Shown piece by piece: positions 19,937 through 28,593 of a DNA stretch of 37,624 bases. The stretch spans positions 1 through 37,624 of the forward strand of contig JAEESX010000008.1 in NCBI GenBank assembly GCA_016290145.1, read 5' to 3'. Below the pieces are notes generated by a model. The model did no database searches and was not told the DNA's origin. It saw only the letters and a program-made list of their open reading frames with translations. The stretch comes from Caryophanales bacterium (GTDB taxonomy: Bacteria; Bacillota_I; Bacilli_A; RFN20; CAG-826). The first letter of the stretch is position 1. Each line of letters opens with the position of its first letter. A program made the translations under genes and the position numbers.

Positions 19937-20251
19937 GTTCAAATATTTAGACCACAGGCGTCTCTAAATTGGAGTCATAAACGCAGGAATACTGTGATAA
20001 ATGAATATTTGAACTATCGCACTACGTGTTAGGGTGTGATAATGCGGAAAGTATTGCCCAGTAATGATATGAGGGTATATAAGAAGAGGTCGCAATATAG
20101 TAGACGCTTATATGTCTAATATAATCATCACGCTCCGCACAATTATTTATAATTGAACATGTGGCCGTCACAAGGATGACGTAACACCAGCAGTTACAGG
20201 ACCAAGTCGATAACTGCCTATAAGGTGTTTTCATCTAGGCGGCCTTTTATT
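19937..20251 (+). ncRNA. Candidate structured non-coding RNA (about 310 nt), family not assigned
   Basis: Stem A 19937-19947/20004-20014 (11 bp perfect); nested CACAG/CTGTG and GCGT/ACGC; stem B TATCGCAC/GTGTGATA; stem C TGCGGA/TCCGCA enclosing TATTGC/GCAATA; stem D GGCCGTC/GGCGGCC enclosing AACACC/GGTGTT and GCAGTTA/TAACTGC; ends GGCGGCCTTTTATT. Confidence 0.7.
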
Positions 20252-20309
20252 ATCTCCTTTTTGAAACACCGCCAGCGTTAAAAGAAAGGAGGAAAATAGT
20301 TGCATTCTA

Positions 20310-20342
20310 TAATTATGTTGTAATTATGATGTAATTATGTTA
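20310..20342 (+). repeat. Three tandem 11-bp repeats (TAATTATGTTG, TAATTATGATG, TAATTATGTTA) ending on the brnT start codon
   Basis: Direct reading of 20310-20342; the third copy contains the brnT ATG at 20337. Confidence 0.95.
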
Positions 20343-20618
20343 AAATTTGAGTGGGACGATAAGAAAAACCAAACAAACATTCAAAAGCATGGCATTAGCT
20401 TTGAAGAAGCGTCCTCGGTGTTTTATGACGAAGAGGCCTTAATCATAAGTGACGAAGCTCACAGTAAAAAAGAAGAACGTTTCATTATGATTGGTTTCTC
20501 ATATAAATTTAACATCTTGGTCGTCTGTCATTGTTACCGCCAAAACGAAACTATTGTTAGGATCATATCGGCCAGAAAAGCGACAAAAAATGAAAGAAAA
20601 GAGTATTTGGAAAGATGA
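20337..20618 (+). CDS. brnT: BrnT family type II toxin (RelE-fold ribonuclease)
   Basis: MLKFEWDDKKNQTNIQKHGISFEEASSVFYDEEAL...ARKATKNERKEYLER; ATGA overlap with brnA. Confidence 0.95.
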   Translation: MLKFEWDDKKNQTNIQKHGISFEEASSVFYDEEALIISDEAHSKKEERFIMIGFSYKFNILVVCHCYRQNETIVRIISARKATKNERKEYLER

Positions 20619-20827
20619 AAAAAGAATATGATTTCTCGAAAGGGACAAAGAATCCTTACACAAAGTTATTGAAAAAGCAAATCACTATTAATCTTAGCGA
20701 GGAAGTTTTAGATTACTTCAAAGACCTATCAGAAAAAACTTCTATACCTTACCAATCATTAATAAATTTCTATTTACTCGATTGTGTTAAAAATAAGAAG
20801 AAAATTGATATTTCTTGGAAAGATTAG
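20615..20827 (+). CDS. brnA: BrnA family antitoxin (ribbon-helix-helix type)
   Basis: KKQITINLSEEVLDYFKDLSEKTSIPYQSLINFYLLDCV, directly downstream of brnT. Confidence 0.88.
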   Translation: MKKEYDFSKGTKNPYTKLLKKQITINLSEEVLDYFKDLSEKTSIPYQSLINFYLLDCVKNKKKIDISWKD

Positions 20828-20845
20828 TTCTTTATTTTTCTAAAA

Positions 20846-20874
20846 GAAAAACACGCTTGCTGCGTGTTTTTTTA
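20846..20874. terminator. Terminator downstream of brnTA, convergent with the LRR protein gene
   Basis: AAAACACGCttgctGCGTGTTTTTTT. Confidence 0.8.
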
Positions 20875-21933
20875 TTTGTATGGATTGACGCTTATTGCTC
20901 CATCATTACATACAACTGTTGTGGTTTTGGAATTTGCTAACCAGTTACCACCACGAGTGATATGTCTCCATTCTTCCTTACTACCTGCGTAGTTAATACG
21001 GATAAGTCTTGGAGTATTGAAGAAGCAGTTAGGTCCAATCTTCTTAATGGATTTTGGTAATGTTACTACTTTAAGTTTTAAGCAGTTAGAGAACGCTCCA
21101 ATACCGAGTTCATCGATGCCATCACTAATAGTGGCAATCTCTAAATTGGTATTTCTCGCGAATGCATGACCACCGATGGATTTGAGTCCTTCTGGTAATG
21201 TATTTCTTCTCACACCATCATTTCTTTCAAATGGATGTGGAGCTTCTGTTTCAATGATTTCGATGTCTTCTCTATAGTATCTACCTTTAATGGATCCTAA
21301 GTAGATGACTAAGATTAAGAACCATAAGAAGAATGCGGCACCAGCAAGGATGATGGCATATAAGAATGCGAACTTAGTGCTAATCGCGGATCCACTTAAG
21401 GCACATGCTTGAGCGAATGACCATTTTAAGTAAGCACCCATTCTCCAGGAGTCTAATAACATCATTGCATTAGAGAACATGAAGAAGCCTGCAGCGACCA
21501 CTAAACCATGTGGGTTCTTTAATCTTCCTCTTATTAAGAGGACGATGCCATGAATTAACATGGATAAGCAAGATAATACAGAGATGGCATACCATCCGCC
21601 TGCGGCGTAGATGTTCTCTCTAATTAAGTACCATCTTAAGATGTTTTCGGTGGACATATAGTTGACCCAGCCGTTATGCACTAATAAGGCGGTTTGTCCA
21701 TCAGGCATATTGAACATGCATTTGAAGATGTTCCAGATATAGACCACTGATGTACCACCATCATAGGCATAGGATGGATTGGCATTAGTAATATCGTAGA
21801 AGTTAATACTTAGCCATGGGAAAATCCAATAGAGTGCTGGAATGGCAATCGCAAAAATACAGAGGATGCCAATAACAACGCCACCAGCGCTATGACGCTT
21901 AATGATTTTTACGTTTGAAAGTATATCGTTCAT
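20872..21933 (-). CDS. Multi-TM membrane protein with C-terminal BspA-like leucine-rich repeats
   Basis: Several TM segments, then LPEGLKSIGGHAFARNTNLEIATISDGIDELGIGAFSNCLKLKVVTLPKSIKKIGPNCF. Confidence 0.8.
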   Translation of the reverse strand: MNDILSNVKIIKRHSAGGVVIGILCIFAIAIPALYWIFPWLSINFYDITNANPSYAYDGGTSVVYIWNIFKCMFNMPDGQTALLVHNGWVNYMSTENILRWYLIRENIYAAGGWYAISVLSCLSMLIHGIVLLIRGRLKNPHGLVVAAGFFMFSNAMMLLDSWRMGAYLKWSFAQACALSGSAISTKFAFLYAIILAGAAFFLWFLILVIYLGSIKGRYYREDIEIIETEAPHPFERNDGVRRNTLPEGLKSIGGHAFARNTNLEIATISDGIDELGIGAFSNCLKLKVVTLPKSIKKIGPNCFFNTPRLIRINYAGSKEEWRHITRGGNWLANSKTTTVVCNDGAISVNPYK

Positions 21934-21984
21934 ATTCTTATCTCTTATTTTAGTCCATTGCTTTATATAAATAAAAGCATTTAA

Positions 21985-22326
21985 TTATTTGATTAGTTGA
22001 ATTTCAATAGCAAGAACGCCATATTTTTCGATGTCTTCTTGCTTATAATACTTGAGCATATCAATCGGATCTGCATCTTCACTTGGAAGATAACCAAGTC
22101 TTTCTTTTGGATAACTATTATATAGTTCTTTAAAACTAGGGAACTTAAATATATTAACAACAAGAACTTCTAATTTATCCCCGTTTTGGTTAGTAAATAC
22201 AATAGTATCGCCTTTAGAAATGTTTTCTCTTCCGTTTTTATTTAGACGCATCTCCACAGTCTTATTTCCACTCAAAATGAGTGAAAACGGTTCATTATGA
22301 AGATTCATTTCATAAATCTTAGACAT
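21985..22326 (-). CDS. ASCH domain protein
   Basis: MNLHNEPFSLILSGNKTVEMRLNKNGRENISKGDTIVFTN. Confidence 0.8.
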   Translation of the reverse strand: MSKIYEMNLHNEPFSLILSGNKTVEMRLNKNGRENISKGDTIVFTNQNGDKLEVLVVNIFKFPSFKELYNSYPKERLGYLPSEDADPIDMLKYYKQEDIEKYGVLAIEIQLIK

Positions 22327-22327
22327 A

Positions 22328-23152
22328 TTAGATACTCTGAATTTGTAATTTGTTGATGGCTAAATCAAATCCACCTTCTGCGGATTTCTCTAACCAATAT
22401 TTTGCTTTCTCTAAATCTTTGGTCACATAGATGCCATTTTCATAGTAGATGCTTAAGTTATACATCGCTTTCACATCACCAGCATTGGCGCCTTGTTGAT
22501 ACCAGTATAAAGCTTGAGATTGGTCTTTCTTCACGCCTTCTCCTTTAGAATAAAGGACACCTAGATAATAGAAGCAATTAGATTCGCCTTCTTGCGCACC
22601 AGCGTAGAAGTTATTGAATGCTTCTTCGAAGTCTTGTTCCACACCATAGCCATAGTAAGCATAAACGCCTAAACGATGATAAATATCTTTTTCACCGAGT
22701 TCTAAGGCTTTAAGATAAGCTTCTCTTGCTAAGACATAGTCTTGTTGACCACCGATAGCGTGTTCGTAGAAATAGCCTAATAAAGCACAGGCTTTGCCAC
22801 TACCAAGATCTGCGGCTTCCTTAACGAGATTAATCGCTTGTGGATATTGTTTGTTCTTAAAGTAGTAAAGACCGATATTGTACTTTGCTTTAACATCACC
22901 ATGCATTGCGGCGAGTTCATAGTATTGTCTGGCCTTCACCATGTCTTTATCACATCCAATACCTTTCTCGTAATAATAGCCAAGTTTTCTTTCGCCTTCT
23001 GGGCATTGATAGAGAGTGGATTTGTGGATGTATTTGAAAGCTTTGTCAAAATCGCCCTCACCGCGATAATGTTCGGCAAGTTTGATCATGGCTTTTGTGT
23101 CGCTCTGATCCGCTTTCGTGATTAGAGTGTCAAGTTCTTGTTTTTCGAGCAT
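22328..23152 (-). CDS. Sel1-like repeat (tetratricopeptide) protein
   Basis: Repeated A...YY.LAA.HGD.KA.YNIG.YY units. Confidence 0.9.
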   Translation of the reverse strand: MLEKQELDTLITKADQSDTKAMIKLAEHYRGEGDFDKAFKYIHKSTLYQCPEGERKLGYYYEKGIGCDKDMVKARQYYELAAMHGDVKAKYNIGLYYFKNKQYPQAINLVKEAADLGSGKACALLGYFYEHAIGGQQDYVLAREAYLKALELGEKDIYHRLGVYAYYGYGVEQDFEEAFNNFYAGAQEGESNCFYYLGVLYSKGEGVKKDQSQALYWYQQGANAGDVKAMYNLSIYYENGIYVTKDLEKAKYWLEKSAEGGFDLAINKLQIQSI

Positions 23153-23306
23153 ATTAAATCACCTCGAGTTTAACATACCACAACAAGTACCTATTTGTAA
23201 ATAAAAAAATTAAATTAATTTTTTTAATATATAAATATTTAGGTATAATAAAGCAAATAAAATATAGATGAGGCCAAGAAAAAAGACGATTTTTCAATCG
23301 CCTTAT

Positions 23307-23939
23307 TTATTTGAATAATTCATTTAAGTTTGAGATTCGTTTATATCTATCGGAATCTGGGAACTCACCAGTTCGATCTATGAGCACAGCATCTACACCT
23401 GCGTTATTCGCACATAATGTATCATTCATACCATCGCCTACATACACCACGTCTGATAACTTATAATCTTTCTTACTAGCTTCAATAGCCATGAGAATTG
23501 GTTCAGGATGTGGTTTAAATCTTTTATATTCCTGGTTACCCATATAGATGTCAAATGTATCTAATGGAATATTGAAGACATTAAGCACATCTTTTACGTG
23601 TGTGGTTTTATTACTTGTCACAATACCAGCATGGATATTGTTGTTTTTTAAATATCTCATGAATTCGAGAGATTCTTCATATGGCTCATTAGAGGTAATA
23701 GCCTTAGGAAAATCTAGCGCTGCATGAATATAATCAACAAATTCCTGCCATTTTGTAGGATCTCCGTTCATTCTTGCGTATCCTTCAGAAAGAGGAATAC
23801 GAGCAAATTCCACGGTATCTTTTGGATCAAATTTTAATCCGACATGTTCATATCCCACAGTGAAAACGTATTCTAAAGCGGACATTGTGTTGAGCAATGT
23901 TCCATCAAAATCAAAGAGATAAAGTTTGTAGCGTTTCAT
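23307..23939 (-). CDS. HAD family hydrolase (phosphoglycolate phosphatase/PpaX-like)
   Basis: LYLFDFDGTLLNTMSALEY...VTSNKT...KPHPEP...VVYVGDGMNDTLCANNAG. Confidence 0.88.
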   Translation of the reverse strand: MKRYKLYLFDFDGTLLNTMSALEYVFTVGYEHVGLKFDPKDTVEFARIPLSEGYARMNGDPTKWQEFVDYIHAALDFPKAITSNEPYEESLEFMRYLKNNNIHAGIVTSNKTTHVKDVLNVFNIPLDTFDIYMGNQEYKRFKPHPEPILMAIEASKKDYKLSDVVYVGDGMNDTLCANNAGVDAVLIDRTGEFPDSDRYKRISNLNELFK

Positions 23940-24010
23940 ATGGAATTTGGTAGCAAAAATAGGTTATCAAATTCATCCCTACCTTTGCCTATATTTAAAG
24001 GAGGAACAAA

Positions 24011-25111
24011 TTATTTAACATCGTTCACTTGATCGGTGTTTTTGCTTTCTTCTTGTTGCTTTTTGATTTCTTTTTGAGCTTTCGCTTCTTCTTTCTCTTT
24101 ATCGACCCATTCTGGGTGGTCAGCAGGATTTGGACCTTGGGTGATTGTGAGTTGTGGATATGGCACTGTAATTGCGTTTTCATTTAAGAAGATGTAGATG
24201 TCACGTTTCATATCACGTGTGACTTGGAATCTATCTTCTTCTTTAACTTTGGCCATGACTCTTAAAATAACCGCGGAGTCTGCCATATCTTCGACGCCTT
24301 TATAGAAAGGACCTTCAACGATACCATTAACGCGTTTGTGCATATCTTTTAGTCTTTCGACTAATAATGTTTCTGTACGAGCTAAATTCTCTTCATAAGG
24401 AATAGAGATATCAACAATCGCTAATGATAAAGCGTTTGTTAAGTTCACTAATGTATGAATGGAACTATTGGAGATAACTTTAACGTTACCACCTGTATCT
24501 TCGAGTTTTGTGGTTTTTAAGCCAATTTCAGTCACGGTACCACGGAAGTCATCAATGACAACGATGTCTCCAACTTCGAAGGCGTTATCGGCCACTAAGA
24601 AGATACCAGCGACGACGTCACTAATAAGTGTTTGGCAACCAAGACCAATGATAAGAGCAATGATTCCGATTGAGGCAATGATTGCTTTCATTTGACCAGG
24701 CATCCATTTGGTTAAGATGATGATGACACCCGCAACGATGATGCCCCACTTTAAGAATGAGAAAACTAATGATAAGGTTGTAGCAACCTTTTTATTCTTC
24801 ACTCTGATGAATTTGCCAATAAAACTTAAGATGGCAATTAATAATAGGACAACACCTACTGCGACAACTGTAAAGATTAATGTCGCATAGTTAAGGCTGA
24901 ACCAGTATCCCATAGCGTCAAAGCCATGTAAGATTTCTGGATCTCCACCTTCAACAGGACGGCTCATGGTGAAGATTTCCATGCCTGTTCCTTTGAACAT
25001 GACGTCCCAGAATAACACTAAGAGCACTGCGATTGCGCCTAGTGTCCACAAGACGATACTAATGATTAAGCGCTTAGTATCTTGTGGCTTTCTTTCTTCA
25101 ACTTTTTTCAT
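24011..25111 (-). CDS. MscS family small-conductance mechanosensitive channel
   Basis: TM bundle then ISDVVAGIFLVADNAFEVGDIVVIDDFRGTVTEIGLKTTKLEDTGGNVKVISNSSIHTLVN. Confidence 0.9.
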   Translation of the reverse strand: MKKVEERKPQDTKRLIISIVLWTLGAIAVLLVLFWDVMFKGTGMEIFTMSRPVEGGDPEILHGFDAMGYWFSLNYATLIFTVVAVGVVLLLIAILSFIGKFIRVKNKKVATTLSLVFSFLKWGIIVAGVIIILTKWMPGQMKAIIASIGIIALIIGLGCQTLISDVVAGIFLVADNAFEVGDIVVIDDFRGTVTEIGLKTTKLEDTGGNVKVISNSSIHTLVNLTNALSLAIVDISIPYEENLARTETLLVERLKDMHKRVNGIVEGPFYKGVEDMADSAVILRVMAKVKEEDRFQVTRDMKRDIYIFLNENAITVPYPQLTITQGPNPADHPEWVDKEKEEAKAQKEIKKQQEESKNTDQVNDVK

Positions 25112-25140
25112 AATTTAGTTCCTCCTAATAATCTAAATTA

Positions 25141-27315
25141 TTAAACTGATAATTCTATATTTCCGAAGTCTATGACTTCTTGATATAAAGTTTCGTTATA
25201 TGACCCGTTATAACCACGGGTTTCAACCAAATAATTTCCTGGCATATCCGCCATATAAACACTATTAACAAGTGTCTCGGAATATGCACCATCAACACTA
25301 AAGTTAGTAATTAGTGTTTGACCATCAAGGTCCCAAATATAAACGGTGAATGATGTGTATGTAGAATTGTCACAATACACTGTTACTGCTAATTGATAAC
25401 TATCTGCGACAGATGCATCAGGTCTCCAAGCGAGGTTTAAAGAACCATCAATATATGTATCTGTGAGACTACTAATATCTCCAGTTCCTGTTCCTAATGT
25501 AACCTTTTGATAAGCACCATATTCAGTGTTATAGTCACTCATCGCATATAATTCGTAACTCAAATCATACATCGCGCTTAAATCGCTTTCTTCGATGCCT
25601 TCAACGCGATAATAATCAGTGAATTCAATCTTGCTTAATATGTATTCATATTCGACATGGAATAATCCATCACGGTCTTTGTTATAAGATAGGAAGATAG
25701 AATATTTTGTATTATCAATATGTTCACCAGGATCTTCCACTTCGATATTCATACCTAACATCATTCCGTTTTCTGGTGTACCAATCTTCATAAAGCTTGC
25801 GCCTGTAAGAGATGGTTCAACTTGTTGCTGTTCAGTTGGAATTTGACCGAAATGAATCACTGTTGTGTATAAGATGGTTTCCGCACCGGTAGCCACTGTC
25901 GCAGGTCCGCTAGATGGATTTGGATTATTGTTATTCCATTCTTCAACGTCTTCTGCGCGGTGAGATACAGTTGTGACTGTAAATTTATATGGTGCATAAG
26001 AAACGTTCGCAAAGTTAACAGCGAATGGTTCGTTAAGTGGTAAGTTATATTGGCTATTATTTGGGAATGTCATTGATAATGTATCACCACTTGCTCTTTC
26101 AACTTCAATCGCGCTGATGGTTGTGCGTTCGTACACGCTAGCATAATCATCCGCGGAGCAGCCAATAAACATATTATATGTTTCTTCAGCACTACCTTCT
26201 GAAGTAACGCGTTCAATATAAACAGCGTCTTCAATTGTGGCTTGTGCTTTTTCAATACTTGATAAATTAACTAAGTTAGAGAACAAATAGAGACTCATCT
26301 CATCTTCACGGCCACCTGCGGATTGTCCGTTTGGATCGGTGTGTGTGGCAATATAGCCCGCATCATCCGTAGTCGCGTATAATGCGACATAGATTTCATG
26401 GCCTCTAGCATTAGAATACCATTCGACTTTTTGTCTGCTAAATGGGTCATTATCATCAAGATAAGCATATCCATCGCGTTGATATTCAGAAGTAGATTCA
26501 TTAGGTTCATTTTCAAAGATGCATAAACGATAGTTATATAAGTTAATGCCTAAAGTATTGACATAGTCAATGGTTGTGTAATAGACATCATTACCAAGTG
26601 GATCAACTTCAATCTCTAGAGAGATAGTATTTCTTCTACCTCTTTCAGTAGAGGCAGTAACTGGCTCTTCTAAAATATATTGTCTTTCAAGGTATAAGAA
26701 AGATGGTTGATACACGTTAATTGTGTAATCAGTTTCTTCATATAAATCAGTGAACTCACCTTGCGTCTCACCATAATTCCTAATAGGAATTTCTTTAACA
26801 TCATCGTATTGTTCACAAGTTAATTCCACGACCAAATTGCAATCCGCACCGGGATCGCTACTATAGGCTTCGTCTTCATCGTTACCGATATTTAAAATAA
26901 AGGAAATTGTTGAGCTTGTTGAAACAACTTCGCTGATTTGACAGATTTGTGGAAGATCATCCACGAGTTCGGTAGTTACTAAGTCAATACCAACAACTGC
27001 CACAACTGCGGTAGTAACCACTGCTGCGGTTGTTGTGACTGCGGTACCCACTTTTGCGGTAGCGCTAGTAACTTTTTCGATATCTTTTTGATCAATATTA
27101 GGTTCTTCTTTATCGACCTGTTTATTGATCTTAGTTTCGTTAGAATTTATTTCTTTTCCTTCTGAAGTGTATTCATTAGTCCAAGTAATCTTGTTCTCTT
27201 CTTTTTTGAAGACAAAAGAATCACTAAAAGGAGAATTATTCTCCTCCTTTTTAATGTTTAATGATTCTTTAATTGAACCTTTTTCGTTGTAGTCTTCAAA
27301 TTTGTTACGCTTCAT
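25141..27315 (-). CDS. Large single-TM surface protein, cytoplasmic N-terminus and FN3-like extracellular repeats, unknown function
   Basis: Polar N-terminus, TM ATAKVGTAVTTTAAVVTTAVVAVVGIDLV, then beta-rich extracellular sequence. Confidence 0.6.
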   Translation of the reverse strand: MKRNKFEDYNEKGSIKESLNIKKEENNSPFSDSFVFKKEENKITWTNEYTSEGKEINSNETKINKQVDKEEPNIDQKDIEKVTSATAKVGTAVTTTAAVVTTAVVAVVGIDLVTTELVDDLPQICQISEVVSTSSTISFILNIGNDEDEAYSSDPGADCNLVVELTCEQYDDVKEIPIRNYGETQGEFTDLYEETDYTINVYQPSFLYLERQYILEEPVTASTERGRRNTISLEIEVDPLGNDVYYTTIDYVNTLGINLYNYRLCIFENEPNESTSEYQRDGYAYLDDNDPFSRQKVEWYSNARGHEIYVALYATTDDAGYIATHTDPNGQSAGGREDEMSLYLFSNLVNLSSIEKAQATIEDAVYIERVTSEGSAEETYNMFIGCSADDYASVYERTTISAIEVERASGDTLSMTFPNNSQYNLPLNEPFAVNFANVSYAPYKFTVTTVSHRAEDVEEWNNNNPNPSSGPATVATGAETILYTTVIHFGQIPTEQQQVEPSLTGASFMKIGTPENGMMLGMNIEVEDPGEHIDNTKYSIFLSYNKDRDGLFHVEYEYILSKIEFTDYYRVEGIEESDLSAMYDLSYELYAMSDYNTEYGAYQKVTLGTGTGDISSLTDTYIDGSLNLAWRPDASVADSYQLAVTVYCDNSTYTSFTVYIWDLDGQTLITNFSVDGAYSETLVNSVYMADMPGNYLVETRGYNGSYNETLYQEVIDFGNIELSV

Positions 27316-27351
27316 AGGGAATCACGCATAGCGTGGAATTAATAATGTAGA

Positions 27352-28023
27352 TTATTCGCCGTCTGTTGAACCACGGCTTGGTTTAGTGAATGAAGCATTA
27401 CCGAATGAATACTTAACTGTGGATTCACTATCGAGTTTCACAGTGTATTTAATTGGTAAATTCTTTTTCATCAAGAACATAACTTTACGTGTTTGTTCTT
27501 CTGCCTCTTCGCTGGCTTTATATGTCATTGTGGAATTTAATCTATATTCACCTTTGATGGTTTGATAGAAGGAATTCTTTACATTTGTGTAGCCAACTGG
27601 TTCGTCTCTAAGTAAGTTTTCGCATTCGGCGATACCTTCATTGAGTTTTGCACAAATATCACCACGTAATGTGGCCATCTTGATGTTGAATGCTTCTTCT
27701 GTTAATTCTGTATCAACAGTGTTAAGAAGATCCTTCTTGTAATGGTAATATTTACCATCTTCGTCTTTCCAAACATATTCGACGACTCTTGTGAGGATTA
27801 GCCCGGAAACCTTGCTATAAAATTCCCCTTCTTTATAGTTGGTTTGATTGAGGCTAGATTTGTCTTGGATATGAACATTATCAAGAACTTCACTATCAAG
27901 AGTGAGATTAGCTTTTGTGCTGTTCAATTGATTAACAAATTTTTCTTGGCTGATGCCTGTGTCACATGCGGTTAAAAGCATCGCAGACATGGACATGAGA
28001 ATAATTGGAATTCTTTTATTCAT
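27352..28023 (-). CDS. Putative lipoprotein of unknown function
   Basis: MNKRIPIILMSMSAMLLTACDTG lipobox; start moved from tracked 28128 to 28023 because the signal peptide begins there (GGAGG SD upstream). Confidence 0.75.
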   Translation of the reverse strand: MNKRIPIILMSMSAMLLTACDTGISQEKFVNQLNSTKANLTLDSEVLDNVHIQDKSSLNQTNYKEGEFYSKVSGLILTRVVEYVWKDEDGKYYHYKKDLLNTVDTELTEEAFNIKMATLRGDICAKLNEGIAECENLLRDEPVGYTNVKNSFYQTIKGEYRLNSTMTYKASEEAEEQTRKVMFLMKKNLPIKYTVKLDSESTVKYSFGNASFTKPSRGSTDGE

Positions 28024-28088
28024 AAAAAATCCTCCAGTAATACCTATACGATATTTTAATCGATATACATATTTTATTAAATTAAAAT

Positions 28089-28121
28089 TTAAAAAAATCC
28101 GCGTTCCCACGGACTTTTTTC
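28089..28121 (-). terminator. Terminator after the YCG-repeat gene
   Basis: AAAAAATCCGcgttcccaCGGACTTTTTT. Confidence 0.7.
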
Positions 28122-28468
28122 TATCCAATAACGAATAACAAAGTTATAAGCGCCATCCACTGCAGACCGGTCATAAAACCATCTACTTGGTATATCGCTT
28201 TGCCACAATATTCTCTAATAATATTCCCATCAACTTGGTATCTAGCAGGACCGCAGTAATCTCTCACTAAATGGCCATCAAATGTCGCGACTGCTGGTCC
28301 GCAATATCTTCTAATTGTTTGACCAGAAAACTCATAGATTGCGTTGCCACAATACTTTCTTAATTTATTGTCATCTATCTGATAGATAGCGGGACCACAA
28401 TATTCCCTAATAAGATCCCCATCAATAGTTAAAATTGCATTACCGCAATATCTTCTTAATGTTGCCAT
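28121..28468 (-). CDS. Small protein of six 16-aa R-x-Y-C-G repeats plus C-terminal TM helix
   Basis: RRYCGNAILTIDGDLI/REYCGPAIYQIDDNKL/RKYCGNAIYEFSGQTI/RRYCGPAVATFDGHLV/RDYCGPARYQVDGNII/REYCGKAIYQVDGFM then TGLQWMALITLLFVIG. Confidence 0.75.
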   Translation of the reverse strand: MATLRRYCGNAILTIDGDLIREYCGPAIYQIDDNKLRKYCGNAIYEFSGQTIRRYCGPAVATFDGHLVRDYCGPARYQVDGNIIREYCGKAIYQVDGFMTGLQWMALITLLFVIG

Positions 28469-28593
28469 AATAATACCTCAGTTATCATTTTACCTTATGT
28501 GTAACTGAAAAACGAAAAAGTTTTAATGTTTTAGGTAAAAATTTGTTTTAATAAATATAGAAAGGTTAGCCAAGAATTTGGCCATTAGAAATT

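Noticed and set aside
19947-19957. TTAGACCAC resembling the 3' end of B-type RNase P RNA
   Set aside because: No GAGGAAAGUCC or other RNase P core in either strand nearby; located at the 5' side of the candidate RNA.
20022-20234. Tracked 70-aa minus ORF
   Set aside because: Antisense to the candidate structured RNA; sequence (many C, Y, S) looks like a non-coding translation with no SD.
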